A stretch of DNA of 64,000 bases from Hippophae tibetana (lineage: Eukaryota; Streptophyta; Magnoliopsida; Rosales; Elaeagnaceae): positions 70,417,816-70,481,815 of the forward strand of contig CM072801.1 in assembly GCA_037013495.1 (NCBI GenBank), written 5' to 3'. The notes beneath the pieces are model-generated. The model saw only the letters and a program-made list of their open reading frames with translations, made no database searches and was not told the DNA's origin. The position numbers and the translations under genes are program-made. Numbering within the stretch: the stretch's first letter is position 1; every line of letters begins with the position of its first letter. Of this stretch, positions 36,525 through 48,826 are shown piece after piece.

Positions 36525-39500
36525 AATTCGATATATCAATTGTTTTATTATTTTTTAACAGTTAACAGTAACCCCTTTCCTGTTCTCTCCTCTTAAATTT
36601 TTTGGAAGAATAGAGATTTATTGATCACATAAATAAAGATCCCTTGTTCAGAACAAATATGTCTTTTACATATCAATGGATTAAATCGAAAGTAAGTAAA
36701 ATGGAAATGTGTGACAAAAACATAAACCCTCGGTAAGTGATGTAAACGATGGAATTTGGTTACAGAAATCAGGTTCTCTTGCGTGGCCAAAATTAATCGT
36801 GTGAATCGATACGAGCTTCGATGTTATATATTATAATAGTCGTTAAGATACCTCAGTCTAGAGTTATTGTCGATTAAAGTTGAAAATTCGATATATCAAT
36901 TGTTTTGTTATTTTTTAACAGTTAACAGTAAACCCCTTTCCTGTTCTCTCCTCTTAAATTTTTTGGGAGAATAGAGAATTATTGATCACATAAATAAAGA
37001 TCCCTTACTCGGCACAAATATCTCTCTTACAAATCTATTGAATAAAATCGAAAGTATGTGAAACACTAATTTGTGCCAAAAACATAAAACCCTCGATAAG
37101 TGATGTGAACGATGGAATTTGGCTACAGAAATCAGGTTCCCAAATGAGGCCAAAACTAATCTTGTGAATCGATACGAGCTTCGATGTGATATATTATAAT
37201 AGTCGTTAAGATACTTCAGTCTAGAGTTATTGTCGATTAAATTTGAAAATTCGATATATCAAATGTTTTGTTATTTTTTAACAAGTTAACAGTAACCCCT
37301 TTCCTGTTCTCTCCTCTTAAATTTTTTGGAAGAATAGAGATTTATTGATCACATAAATAAAAGATCCCTTGTTCAGAACAAATATCTCTTTTACATATCA
37401 ATGGATTAAATCGAAAGTAAGTAAAACGAAAATGTGTGACAAAAACATAAACCCTCGATAAGTGATGTAAACGATGGAATTTGGTTACAAAAATCAGGTT
37501 CTCTTGCGTGGCCAAAATTAATCGTGTGAATCGATACGAGCTTCGATGTTATATATTATAATAGTCGTTAAGATACCTCAGTCTAGAGTTATTGTCGATT
37601 AAAGTTGAAAATTCGATATATCAATTGTTTTGTTATTTTTTAACAGTTAACAGTAACCCCTTTCCTGTTCTCTCCTCTTAAATTTTTTGGAAGAATAGAG
37701 ATTTATTGATCACATAAATAAAGATCCCTTGTTCAGAACAAATATCTCTTTTACATATCAATGGATTAAATCGAAAGTAAGTAAAACGAAAATGTGTGAC
37801 AAAAACATAAACCCTCGATAAGTGATGTAAACGATGGAATTTGGTTACAGAAATCAGGTTCTCTTGCGTGGCCAAAACTAATCTTGTGAATCGATACGAG
37901 CTTCGATGTGATATATTATAATAGTCGTTAAGATACTTCAGTCTAGAGTTATTGTCGATTAAAGTTGAAAATTCGATATATCAAATGTTTTGTTATTTTT
38001 TAACAAGTTAACAGTAACCCCTTTACTGTTCTCTCCTCTTAAATATTTTCGAAGAATAGAGATTTATTGATCACATAAATAAAGATCCCTTGTTCAGAAC
38101 AAATATCTCTTTTACATATCAATGGATTAAATCGAAAGTAAGTAAAACGGAAATGTGTGACAAAAACATAAACCCTCGGTAAGTGATGTAAACGATGGAA
38201 TTTGGTTACAGAAATCAGGTTCTCTTGCGTGGCCAAAATTAATCGTGTGAATCGATACGAGCTTCGATGTTATATATTATAATAGTCGTTAAGATACCTC
38301 AGTCTAGAGTTATTGTCGATTAATGTTGAAAATTCGATATATCAATTGTTTTGTTATTTTTGAACAAGTGAACAGTAACCACTTTTGTTTTCTCTTTTCT
38401 TAAATTATTTAGGGAGAATAGAGAATTATTGATCACATAAATATAGATCATTACTCGGCACAAATATCTCTCTTACAGATCTATTGAATAAAATCGAAAG
38501 TAAGTAAAACGGAAATTTGTGACAAAAACATAAACCCTCGATAAGTGATGTAAACGATGGAATTTGGTTACAGAAATCAGGTTCTCTTGCGTGGCCAAAA
38601 TTAATCGTGTGAATCGATACGAGCTTCGATGTTATATATTATAATAGTCATTAAGATACCTCAGTCTAGAGTTATTGTCGATTAAAGTAGAAAATTCGAT
38701 ATATCAAATGTTTTGTTATTTTTTAACAAGGTAACAGTAACCCCTTTCCTGTTTTCTCCTCTTAAATTTTTTGGAAGAATAGAGAATTATTGATCACATA
38801 AATAAAGATCCCTTACTCGGCAACAATATCTCTCTTACAAATCTATTGAATAAAATCAAAAGTTTGTAAAACGGTAATTTGTGCCAAAAACAAAAAACCC
38901 TCGATAAGTGATGTAAACGATGGAATTTGGTTACAGAAATCAGGTTCCCAAATGAGGCCAAAACTAATCTTGTGAATCGATACGAGCTTCGATGTGATAT
39001 ATTATAATAGTCGTTAAGATACTTCAGTCTAGAGTTATTGTCGATTAAAGTTGAAAATTCGATATATCAAATGTTTTGTTATTTTTTAACAAGTTAACAG
39101 TAACCCCTTTCCTGTTCTCTCCTCTTAAATTTTTTCGAAGAATAGAGATTTATTGATCACATAAATAAAGATCCCTTGTTCAGAACAAATATCTCTTTTA
39201 CATATCAATGGATTATATCGAAAGTAAGTAAAACGGAAATGTGTGACAAAAACATAAACCCTCGGTAAGTGATGTAAACGATGGAATTTGGTTACAGAAA
39301 TCAGGTTCTCTTGCGTGGCCAAAATTAATCGTGTGAATCGATACGAGCTTCGATGTTATATATTATAATAGTCGTTAAGATACCTCAGTCTAGAGTTATT
39401 GTCGATTAATGTTGAAAATTCGATATATCAATTGTTTTGTTATTTTTTAACAGTTAACAGTAACCCCTTTCCTGTTCTCTCCTCTTAAATTTTTTGGGAG

Positions 39501-41225
39501 AATAGAGAATTATTGATCACATAAATAAAGATCCCTTACTCGGCACAAATATCTCTCTTACAAATCTATTGAATAAAATCGAAAGTATGTGAAACACTAA
39601 TTTGTGCCAAAAACATAAAACCCTCGATAAGTGATGTAAACGATGGAATTTGGCTACAGAAATCAGGTTCCCAAATGAGGACAAAACTAATCTTGTTAAT
39701 CGATACGAGCTTCGATGTGATATATTATAATAGTCGTTAAGATACTTGAGTCTAGAGTTATTGTCGATTAAAGTTGAAAATTCGATATATCAAATGTTTT
39801 GTTATTTTTTAACAAGGTAACAGTAACCCCTTTCCTGTTCTCTCCTCTTAAATTTTTTGGAAGAATAGAAATTTATTGATCACATAAATAAAGATCCCTT
39901 GTTCAGAACAAATATCTCTTTTACATATCAATGGATTAAATCGAAAGTAAGTAAAACGGAAATGTGTGACAAAAACATAAACCCTCGATAAGTGATGTAA
40001 AGGATGGAATTTGGTTACAGAAATCAGGTTCTCTTGCGTGGCCAAAATTAATCGTGTGATTCGATACGAGCTTTGATGTTATATATTATAATAGTATTTA
40101 AGATACCTCAGTCTAGAGTTATGGTCTATTAAAGTTGAAAATTCGATATATCAATTGTTTTCTTATTTTTGAACAAGTGAACAGTAACCACTTTCGTTTT
40201 CTCTTTTCTTAAATTATTGAGGGACAATAGAGAATTATTGATCACATAAATATAGATCATTACTCGGCACAAATAGCTCTCTTACAGATCTATTGAATAA
40301 AATCGAAAGTAAGTAAAACGGAAATTTGTGACAAAAACATAAACCCTCGATAAGTGATGTAAACGATGGAATTTGGTTACAGAAATCAGGTTCTCTTGCG
40401 TGGCCAAAATTAATCGTGTGAATCGATACGAGCTTCGATGTTATATATTATAATAGTCATTAAGATACCTCAGTCTAGAGTTATTGTCGATTAAAGTAGA
40501 AAATTCGATATATCAAATGTTTTGTTATTTTTTAACAAGGTAACAGTAACCCCTTTCCTGTTTTCTCCTCTTAAATTTTTTGGAAGAATAGAGAATTATT
40601 GATCACATAAATAAAGATCCCTTACTCGGCAACAATATCTCTCTTACAAATCTATTGAATAAAATCAAAAGTTTGTAAAACGGTAATTTGTGCCAAAAAC
40701 AAAAAACCCTCGATAAGTGATGTAAACGATGGAATTTGGTTACAGAAATCAGGTTCCCAAATGAGGCCAAAACTAATCTTGTGAATCGATACGAGCTTCG
40801 ATGTGATATATTATAATAGTCGTTAAGATACTTCAGTCTAGAGTTATTGTCGATTAAAGTTGAAAATTCGATATATCAAATGTTTTGTTATTTTTTAACA
40901 AGTTAACAGTAACCCCTTTCCTGTTCTCTCCTCTTAAATTTTTTCGAAGAATAGAGATTTATTGATCACATAAATAAAGATCCCTTGTTCAGAACAAATA
41001 TCTCTTTTACATATCAATGGATTAAATCGAAAGTAAGTAAAACGGAAATGTGTGACAAAAACAAAAACCCTCGATAAGTGATGTAAACGATGGAATTTGG
41101 TTACAGAAATCAGGTTCTCTTGCGTGGCCAAAATTAATCGTGTGAATCGATACGAGCTTCGATGTTATATATTATAATAGTCTTTAAGATACCTCAGTCT
41201 AGAGTTATTGTCGATTAAAGTTGAA
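36525..41225 (+). repeat. Thirteen-monomer HOR, copy 3, altered in its last three monomers
   Basis: Monomers start at 36525, 36885, 37248, 37610, 37970, 38331, 38693, 39056, 39417, 39779, 40140, 40502 and 40865. The first ten match copy 2, with rare differences such as 'acttttgtttt' at about 38382 and 'gattatatcg' at about 39211. The eleventh mixes k marks ('attgaggga', 'aatagctct') with f marks ('ataaatatagatcatt', 'gaaagtaag'). The twelfth and thirteenth are g-like ('aaagtagaaaattcg') and h-like ('tttttcgaag') instead of l and m. The unit still totals 4701 bp. Confidence 0.9.
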
Positions 41226-43035
41226 AATTCGATATATCAATTGTTTTGTTATTTTTTAACAGTTAACAGTAAACCCCTTTCCTGTTCTCTCCTCTTAAAT
41301 TTTTTGGGAGAATAGAGAATTATTGATCACATAAATAAAGATCCCTTACTCGGCACAAATATCTCTCTTACAAATCTATTGAATAAAATCGAAAGTATGT
41401 GAAACACTAATTTGTGCCAAAAACATAAAACCCTCGATAAGTGATGTGAACGATGGAATTTGGCTACAGAAATCAGGTTCCCAAATGAGGCCAAAACTAA
41501 TCTTGTGAATCGATACGAGCTTCGATGTGATATATTATAATAGTCGTTAAGATACTTCAGTCTAGAGTTATTGTCGATTAAATTTGAAAATTCGATATAT
41601 CAAATGTTTTGTTATTTTTTAACAAGTTAACAGTAACCCCTTTCCTGTTCTCTCCTCTTAAATTTTTTGGAAGAATAGAGATTTATTGATCACATAAATA
41701 AAAGATCCCTTGTTCAGAACAAATATCTCTTTTACATATCAATGGATTAAATCGAAAGTAAGTAAAACGAAAATGTGTGACAAAAACATAAACCCTCGAT
41801 AAGTGATGTAAACGATGGAATTTGGTTACAAAAATCAGGTTCTCTTGCGTGGCCAAAATTAATCGTGTGAATCGATACGAGCTTCGATGTTATATATTAT
41901 AATAGTCTTTAAGATACCTCAGTCTAGAGTTATTGTCGATTAAAGTTGAAAATTCGATATATCAATTGTTTTGTTATTTTTTAACAGTTAACAGTAAACC
42001 CCTTTCCTGTTCTCTCCTCTTAAATTTTTTGGGAGAATAGAGAATTATTGATCACATAAATAAAGATCCCTTACTCGGCACAAATATCTCTCTTACAAAT
42101 CTATTGAATAAAATCGAAAGTATGTGAAACACTAATTTGTGCCAAAAACATAAAACCCTCGATAAGTGATGTGAACGATGGAATTTGGCTACAGAAATCA
42201 GGTTCCCAAATGAGGCCAAAACTAATCTTGTGAATCGATACGAGCTTCGATGTGATATATTATAATAGTCGTTAAGATACTTCAGTCTAGAGTTATTGTC
42301 GATTAAATTTGAAAATTCGATATATCAAATGTTTTGTTATTTTTTAACAAGTTAACAGTAACCCCTTTCCTGTTCTCTCCTCTTAAATTTTTTGGAAGAA
42401 TAGAGATTTATTGATCACATAAATAAAAGATCCCTTGTTCAGAACAAATATCTCTTTTACATATCAATGGATTAAATCGAAAGTAAGTAAAACGAAAATG
42501 TGTGACAAAAACATAAACCCTCGATAAGTGATGTAAACGATGGAATTTGGTTACAAAAATCAGGTTCTCTTGCGTGGCCAAAATTAATCGTGTGAATCGA
42601 TACGAGCTTCGATGTTATATTTTATAATAGTCGTTAAGATACCTCAGTCTAGAGTTATTGTCGATTAAAGTTGAAAATTCGATATATCAATTGTTTTGTT
42701 ATTTTTTAACAGTTAACAGTAACCCCTTTCCTGTTCTCTCCTCTTAAATTTTTTGGAAGAATAGAGATTTATTGATCACATAAATAAAGATCCCTTGTTC
42801 AGAACAAATATCTCTTTTACATATCAATGGATTAAATCGAAAGTAAGTAAAACGAAAATGTGTGACAAAAACATAAACCCTCGATAAGTGATGTAAACGA
42901 TGGAATTTGGTTACAGAAATCAGGTTCTCTTGCGTGGCCAAAACTAATCTTGTGAATCGATACGAGCTTCGATGTGATATATTATAATAGTCGTTAAGAT
43001 ACTTCAGTCTAGAGTTATTGTCGATTAAAGTTGAA
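41226..43035 (+). repeat. Duplicated b-c dimer (725 bp) plus type d
   Basis: Monomers start at 41226 (b), 41589 (c), 41951 (b), 42314 (c) and 42676 (d). The b-c pair is present twice with a period of 725 bp. Both 41226 and 41951 are preceded by the tail 'gtctttaag', whereas 42676 is preceded by the usual 'gtcgttaag'; the duplicated segment therefore begins within the preceding tail, near 41180, and ends near 42600. No type a monomer precedes the first b here. The net effect shifts the HOR spacing from 4701 to 5066 bp between e monomers at 37970 and 43036. Confidence 0.9.
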
Positions 43036-46000
43036 AATTCGATATATCAAATGTTTTGTTATTTTTTAACAAGTTAACAGTAACCCCTTTACTGTTCTCT
43101 CCTCTTAAATATTTTCGAAGAATAGAGATTTATTGATCACATAAATAAAGATCCCTTGTTCAGAACAAATATCTCTTTTACATATCAATGGATTAAATCG
43201 AAAGTAAGTAAAACGGAAATGTGTGACAAAAACATAAACCCTCGGTAAGTGATGTAAACGATGGAATTTGGTTACAGAAATCAGGTTCTCTTGCGTGGCC
43301 AAAATTAATCGTGTGAATCGATACGAGCTTCGATGTTATATATTATAATAGTCGTTAAGATACCTCAGTCTAGAGTTATTGTCGATTAATGTTGAAAATT
43401 CGATATATCAATTGTTTTGTTATTTTTGAACAAGTGAACAGTAACCACTTTCGTTTTCTCTTTTCTTAAATTATTTAGGGAGAATAGAGAATTATTGATC
43501 ACATAAATATAGATCATTACTCGGCACAAATATCTCTCTTACAGATCTATTGAATAAAATCGAAAGTAAGTAAAACGGAAATTTGTGACAAAAACATAAA
43601 CCCTCGATAAGTGATGTAAACGATGGAATTTGGTTACAGAAATCAGGTTCTCTTGCGTGGCCAAAATTAATCGTGTGAATCGATACGAGCTTCGATGTTA
43701 TATATTATAATAGTCATTAAGATACCTCAGTCTAGAGTTATTGTCGATTAAAGTAGAAAATTCGATATATCAAATGTTTTGTTATTTTTTAACAAGGTAA
43801 CAGTAACCCCTTTCCTGTTTTCTCCTCTTAAATTTTTTGGAAGAATAGAGAATTATTGATCACATAAATAAAGATCCCTTACTCGGCAACAATATCTCTC
43901 TTACAAATCTATTGAATAAAATCAAAAGTTTGTAAAACGGTAATTTGTGCCAAAAACAAAAAACCCTCGATAAGTGATGTAAACGATGGAATTTGGTTAC
44001 AGAAATCAGGTTCCCAAATGAGGCCAAAACTAATCTTGTGAATCGATACGAGCTTCGATGTGATATATTATAATAGTCGTTAAGATACTTCAGTCTAGAG
44101 TTATTGTCGATTAAAGTTGAAAATTCGATATATCAAATGTTTTGTTATTTTTTAACAAGTTAACAGTAACCCCTTTCCTGTTCTCTCCTCTTAAATTTTT
44201 TCGAAGAATAGAGATTTATTGATCACATAAATAAAGATCCCTTGTTCAGAACAAATATCTCTTTTACATATCAATGGATTAAATCGAAAGTAAGTAAAAC
44301 GGAAATGTGTGACAAAAACATAAACCCTCGGTAAGTGATGTAAACGATGGAATTTGGTTACAGAAATCAGGTTCTCTTGCGTGGCCAAAATTAATCGTGT
44401 GAATCGATACGAGCTTCGATGTTATATATTATAATAGTCGTTAAGATACCTCAGTCTAGAGTTATTGTCGATTAATGTTGAAAATTCGATATATCAATTG
44501 TTTTGTTATTTTTTAACAGTTAACAGTAACCCCTTTCCTGTTCTCTCCTCTTAAATTTTTTGGGAGAATAGAGAATTATTGATCACATAAATAAAGATCC
44601 CTTACTCGGCACAAATATCTCTCTTACAAATCTATTGAATAAAATCGAAAGTATGTGAAACACTAATTTGTGCCAAAAACATAAAACCCTCGATAAGTGA
44701 TGTAAACGATGGAATTTGGCTACAGAAATCAGGTTCCCAAATGAGGACAAAACTAATCTTGTTAATCGATACGAGCTTCGATGTGATATATTATAATAGT
44801 CGTTAAGATACTTGAGTCTAGAGTTATTGTCGATTAAAGTTGAAAATTCGATATATCAAATGTTTTGTTATTTTTTAACAAGGTAACAGTAACCCCTTTC
44901 CTGTTCTCTCCTCTTAAATTTTTTGGAAGAATAGAAATTTATTGATCACATAAATAAAGATCCCTTGTTCAGAACAAATATCTCTTTTACATATCAATGG
45001 ATTAAATCGTTAGTAAGTAAAACGGAAATGTGTGACAAAAACATAAACCCTCGATAAGTGATGTAAAGGATGGAATTTGGTTACAGAAATCAGGTTCTCT
45101 TGCGTGGCCAAAATTAATCGTGTGATTCGATACGAGCTTTGATGTTATATATTATAATAGTATTTAAGATACCTCAGTCTAGAGTTATGGTCTATTAAAG
45201 TTGAAAATTCGATATATCAAATGTTTTCTTATTTTTGAACAAGTGAACAGTAACCACTTTCGTTTTCTCTTTTCTTAAATTATTGAGGGAGAATAGAGAA
45301 TTATTGATCACATAAACATAGATCCTTACTCGGCACAAATATCTCTCTTACAGATCTATTGAATAAAATCGAAAGTAAGTAAAACGGAAATTTGTGACAA
45401 AAACATAAACCCTCGATAAGTGATTTAAACGATGGAATTTGGTTACAGAAATCAGGTTCTCTTGCGTGGCCAAAATTAATCGTGTGAATCGATACGAGCT
45501 TCGATGTTATATATTATAATAGTCATTAAGATACCTCAGTCTAGAGTTATTGTCGATTAAAGTTGAAAATTCGATATATCAAATGTTTTGTTATTTTTTA
45601 ACAAGGTAACAGTAACCCCTTTCCTGTTTTCTCCTCTTAAATTTTTTGGAAGAATAGAGAATTATTGATCACATAAATAAAGATCCCTTACTCGGAAACA
45701 ATATCTCTCTTACAAATCTATTGAATAAAATCAAAAGTTTGTAAAACGGTAATTTGTGCCAAAAACAAAAAACCCTCGATAAGTGATGTAAACGATGGAA
45801 TTTGGTTACAGAAATCAGGTTCCCAAATGAGGCCAAAACTAATCTTGTGAATCGATACGAGCTTCGATGTGATATATTATAATAGTCGTTAAGATACTTC
45901 AGTCTAGAGTTATTGTCGATTAAAGTTGAAAATTCGATATATCAAATGTTTTGTTATTTTTTAACAAGTTAACAGTAACCCCTTTCCTGTTCTCTCCTCT

Positions 46001-48253
46001 TAAATTTTTTGGAAGAATAGAGATTTATTGATCACATAAATAAAGATCCCTTGTTCAGAACAAATATCTCTTTTACATATCAATGGATTAAATCGAAAGT
46101 AAGTAAAACGGAAATGTGTGACAAAAACATAAACCCTCGGTAAGTGATGTAAACGATGGAATTTGGTTACAGAAATCAGGTTCTCTTGCGTGGCCAAAAT
46201 TAATCGTGTGAATCGATACGAGCTTCGATGTTATATATTATAATAGTCGTTAAGATACCTCAGTCTAGAGTTATTGTCGATTAATGTTGAAAATTCGATA
46301 TATCAATTGTTTTGTTATTTTTTAACAGTTAACAGTAACCCCTTTCCTGTTCTCTCCTCTTAAATTTTTTGGGAGAATAGAGAATTATTGATCACATAAA
46401 TAAAGATCCCTTACTCGGCACAAATATCTCTCTTACAAATCTATTGAATAAAATCGAAAGTATGTGAAACACTAATTTGTGCCAAAAACATAAAACCCTC
46501 GATAAGTGATGAAAACGATGGAATTTGGCTACAGAAATCAGGTTCCCAAATGAGGATAAAACTAATCTTGTGAATCGATACGAGCTTCGATGTGATATAT
46601 TATAATAGTCGTTAAGATACTTCAGTCTAGAGTTATTGTCGATTAAAGTTGAAAATTCGATATATCAAATGTTTTGTTATTTTTTAACAAGCTAACAGTA
46701 ACCCCTTTCCTGTTCTCTCCTCTTAAATTTTTTGGAAGAATAGAGATTTATTGATCACATAAATAAAAGATCCCTTGTTCAGAACAAATATCTCTTTTAC
46801 ATATCAATGGATTAAATCGAAAGTAAGTAAAACGGAAATGTGTGACAAAAACATACACCCTCGATAAGTGATGTAAACGATGGAATTTGGTTACAGAAAT
46901 TAGGTTCTCTTGCGTGGCCAAAATTAATCGTGTGAATCGATACGAGCTTCGATGTTATATATTATAATATTCGTTAAGATACCTCAGTCTAGAGTTATCG
47001 TCGATTAAAGTTGAAAATTCGATTAATCAAATGTTTTGTTATTTTTTAACAAGGTAACAGTAACCCCTTTCCTATTCTCTCCTCTTAAATTTTTTGGAAG
47101 AATAGAGAATTATTGATCACATAAATAAAGATCCCTTACTCGGCACAAATATCTCTCTTACATATCTATTGAATAAAATCGAAAGTATGTAAAATGGGAA
47201 TTTGTGATAAAAACATAAACCCTCGATAAGTGATGTAAACGATGGAATTTGGTTACAGAAATCAGGTTCTCTTGCGTGGCCAAAATTAATCGTGTGAATC
47301 GATACGAGCTTCGATGTTATATATTATAATAGTCGTTAAGATACCTCAGTCTAGAGTTATCGTCGATTAAAGTTGAAAATTCGATATATCAAATGTTTTC
47401 TTATTTTTTAACAAGGTAACAATAACCCCTTTCCTGTTCTCTCCTCTTAAATTTTTTGGAAGAATAGAGATTTATTAATCACATAAATAAAGATCCCTTG
47501 TTCAGCCCAAATATCTCTTTTACATATCTATTGAATAAAATCGAATGTAAGTAAAACGGAAATGTGTGACAAAAACAAAAACCCTCGATAAGTGATGTAA
47601 ACGATGGAATTTGGTTACAGAAATCAGGTTCTCTTGCGTGGCCAAAATTAATCGTGTGAATCGATACGAGCTTCGATGTTATATATTATAATAGTCATTA
47701 AGATACCTCAGTCTAGAGTTATTGTCGATTAAAGTTGAAAATTCGATATATCAAATGTTTTGTTATTTTTTAACAAGGTAACAGTAACCCCTTTCCTGTT
47801 TTCTCCTCTTAAATTTTTTGGAAGAATAGAGAATTATTGATCACATAAATAAAGATCCCTTACTCGGCAACAATATCTCTCTTACAAATCTATTGAATAA
47901 AATCAAAAGTTTGTAAAATGGTAATTTGTGCCAAAAACAAAAAACCCTCGATAAGTGATGTAAACGATGGAATTTGGTTACAGAAATCAGGTTCCCAAAG
48001 GAGGCCAAAACTAATCTTGTGAATCGATACGAGCTTCGATGTGATATATTATAATAGTCGTTAAGATACTTCAGTCTAGAGTAATTGTCGATTAAAGTTG
48101 AAAATTCGATATATCAAATGTTTTGTTATTTTTTAACAAGATAACAGTAACCCCTTTCCTGTTCTCTCCTCTTAAATTTTTTGGAAGAATAGAGATTTAT
48201 TGATCACATAAATAAAGATCCCTTGTTCAGAACAAATATGTCTTTTACATATC
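42940..48253 (+). repeat. Long duplication, right copy (partner at 21960-27270)
   Basis: This copy resumes the e-to-m order after the amplified 13-mers and then runs on into n, c', o, p and q, exactly as the left copy does. It carries its own private changes, for example 'aatcgttagtaag' at about 45007, 'gctaacag' at about 46691, 'catacaccc' at about 46852 and 'gagtaattg' at about 48080. The match ends at about 48253, where the partner reads 'atcaatggatt' and this copy switches to left-domain sequence. Confidence 0.88.
43036..48102 (+). repeat. Fourteen monomers, e to m followed by n c' o p q
   Basis: Monomers start at 43036, 43397, 43759, 44122, 44483, 44845, 45206, 45568, 45931, 46292, 46654, 47016, 47378 and 47740. 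The first nine (e to m) correspond to the 13-monomer HOR. The last five correspond to the block missing from that HOR. The segment is not tandemly repeated here, but its later part (46292 onward) recurs at 51722 with an offset near 5430 bp, or 15 monomers. Confidence 0.88.
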
Positions 48254-48826
48254 TATTGAATAAAATCGGAAGTAAGTAAAACGGAAATTTGTGACAAAAA
48301 CATAAACACTCGATAAGTGATGTAAACGATGGAATTTGGTTATAGAAATCAGGTTCTCTTGCGTGGCCAAAATTAATCGTGTGATTCGATATGAGCTTCG
48401 ATGTTATATATTATAATAGTCTTTAAGATACCTCAGTCTAGATTTTTTGTCAATTAAAGTTGAAAATTCGATATATCAAATGTTTTGTTATTTTTTATCA
48501 AGTTAACAGTAACCCCTTTCCTGTTCTCTCCTCTTAAATTTTTTGGAAGAATAGAGATTTATTGATCACATAAATAAAAGATCCCTTGTTCAGAACAAAT
48601 ATCTCTTTTACATATCAATGGATTAAATCGAAAGTAAGTAAAACGAAAATGTGTGACAAAAACATAAACCCTCGATAAGTGATGTAAACGATGGAATTTG
48701 GTTACAGAAATCAGGTTCTCTTGCGTGGCCAAAATTAATCGTGTGAATCGATACGAGCTTCGATGTTATATATTATAATAGTCGTTAAGATACCTCAGTC
48801 TAGAGTTATCGTCGATTAAAGTTGAA
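48103..48826 (+). repeat. Two chimeric monomers carrying a left-domain patch
   Basis: The monomers at 48103 and 48465 are both hybrids. The first begins as type a ('aagataacag', 'aatatgtctttt') and the second ends as type c ('aaagatccc', 'gttcagaac', 'caatggattaaat'). Between them, from about 48254 to at most 48521, the sequence is that of the left-domain nonamer. The flanking monomers on both sides (47740 and 48827) are ordinary right-domain types. Confidence 0.9.
48254..48521 (+). repeat. Left-domain fragment inside the right domain
   Basis: This roughly 268-bp stretch carries, in order, 'atcggaagtaag', 'aaacactcg', 'ggttatagaaatc', 'gattcgatatgagc', 'gtctttaag', 'tagattttttgtcaatt' and 'ttttttatcaag'. 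All of these occur together only in the nonamer/heptamer family, spanning the monomer boundaries at 11935, 15188 and 18440. The fragment ends before the source-specific 'tttccggttc', which here reads 'tttcctgttc'. It replaces rather than adds sequence, since the monomers stay in register. Gene conversion or template switching is the inferred cause. Confidence 0.88.
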
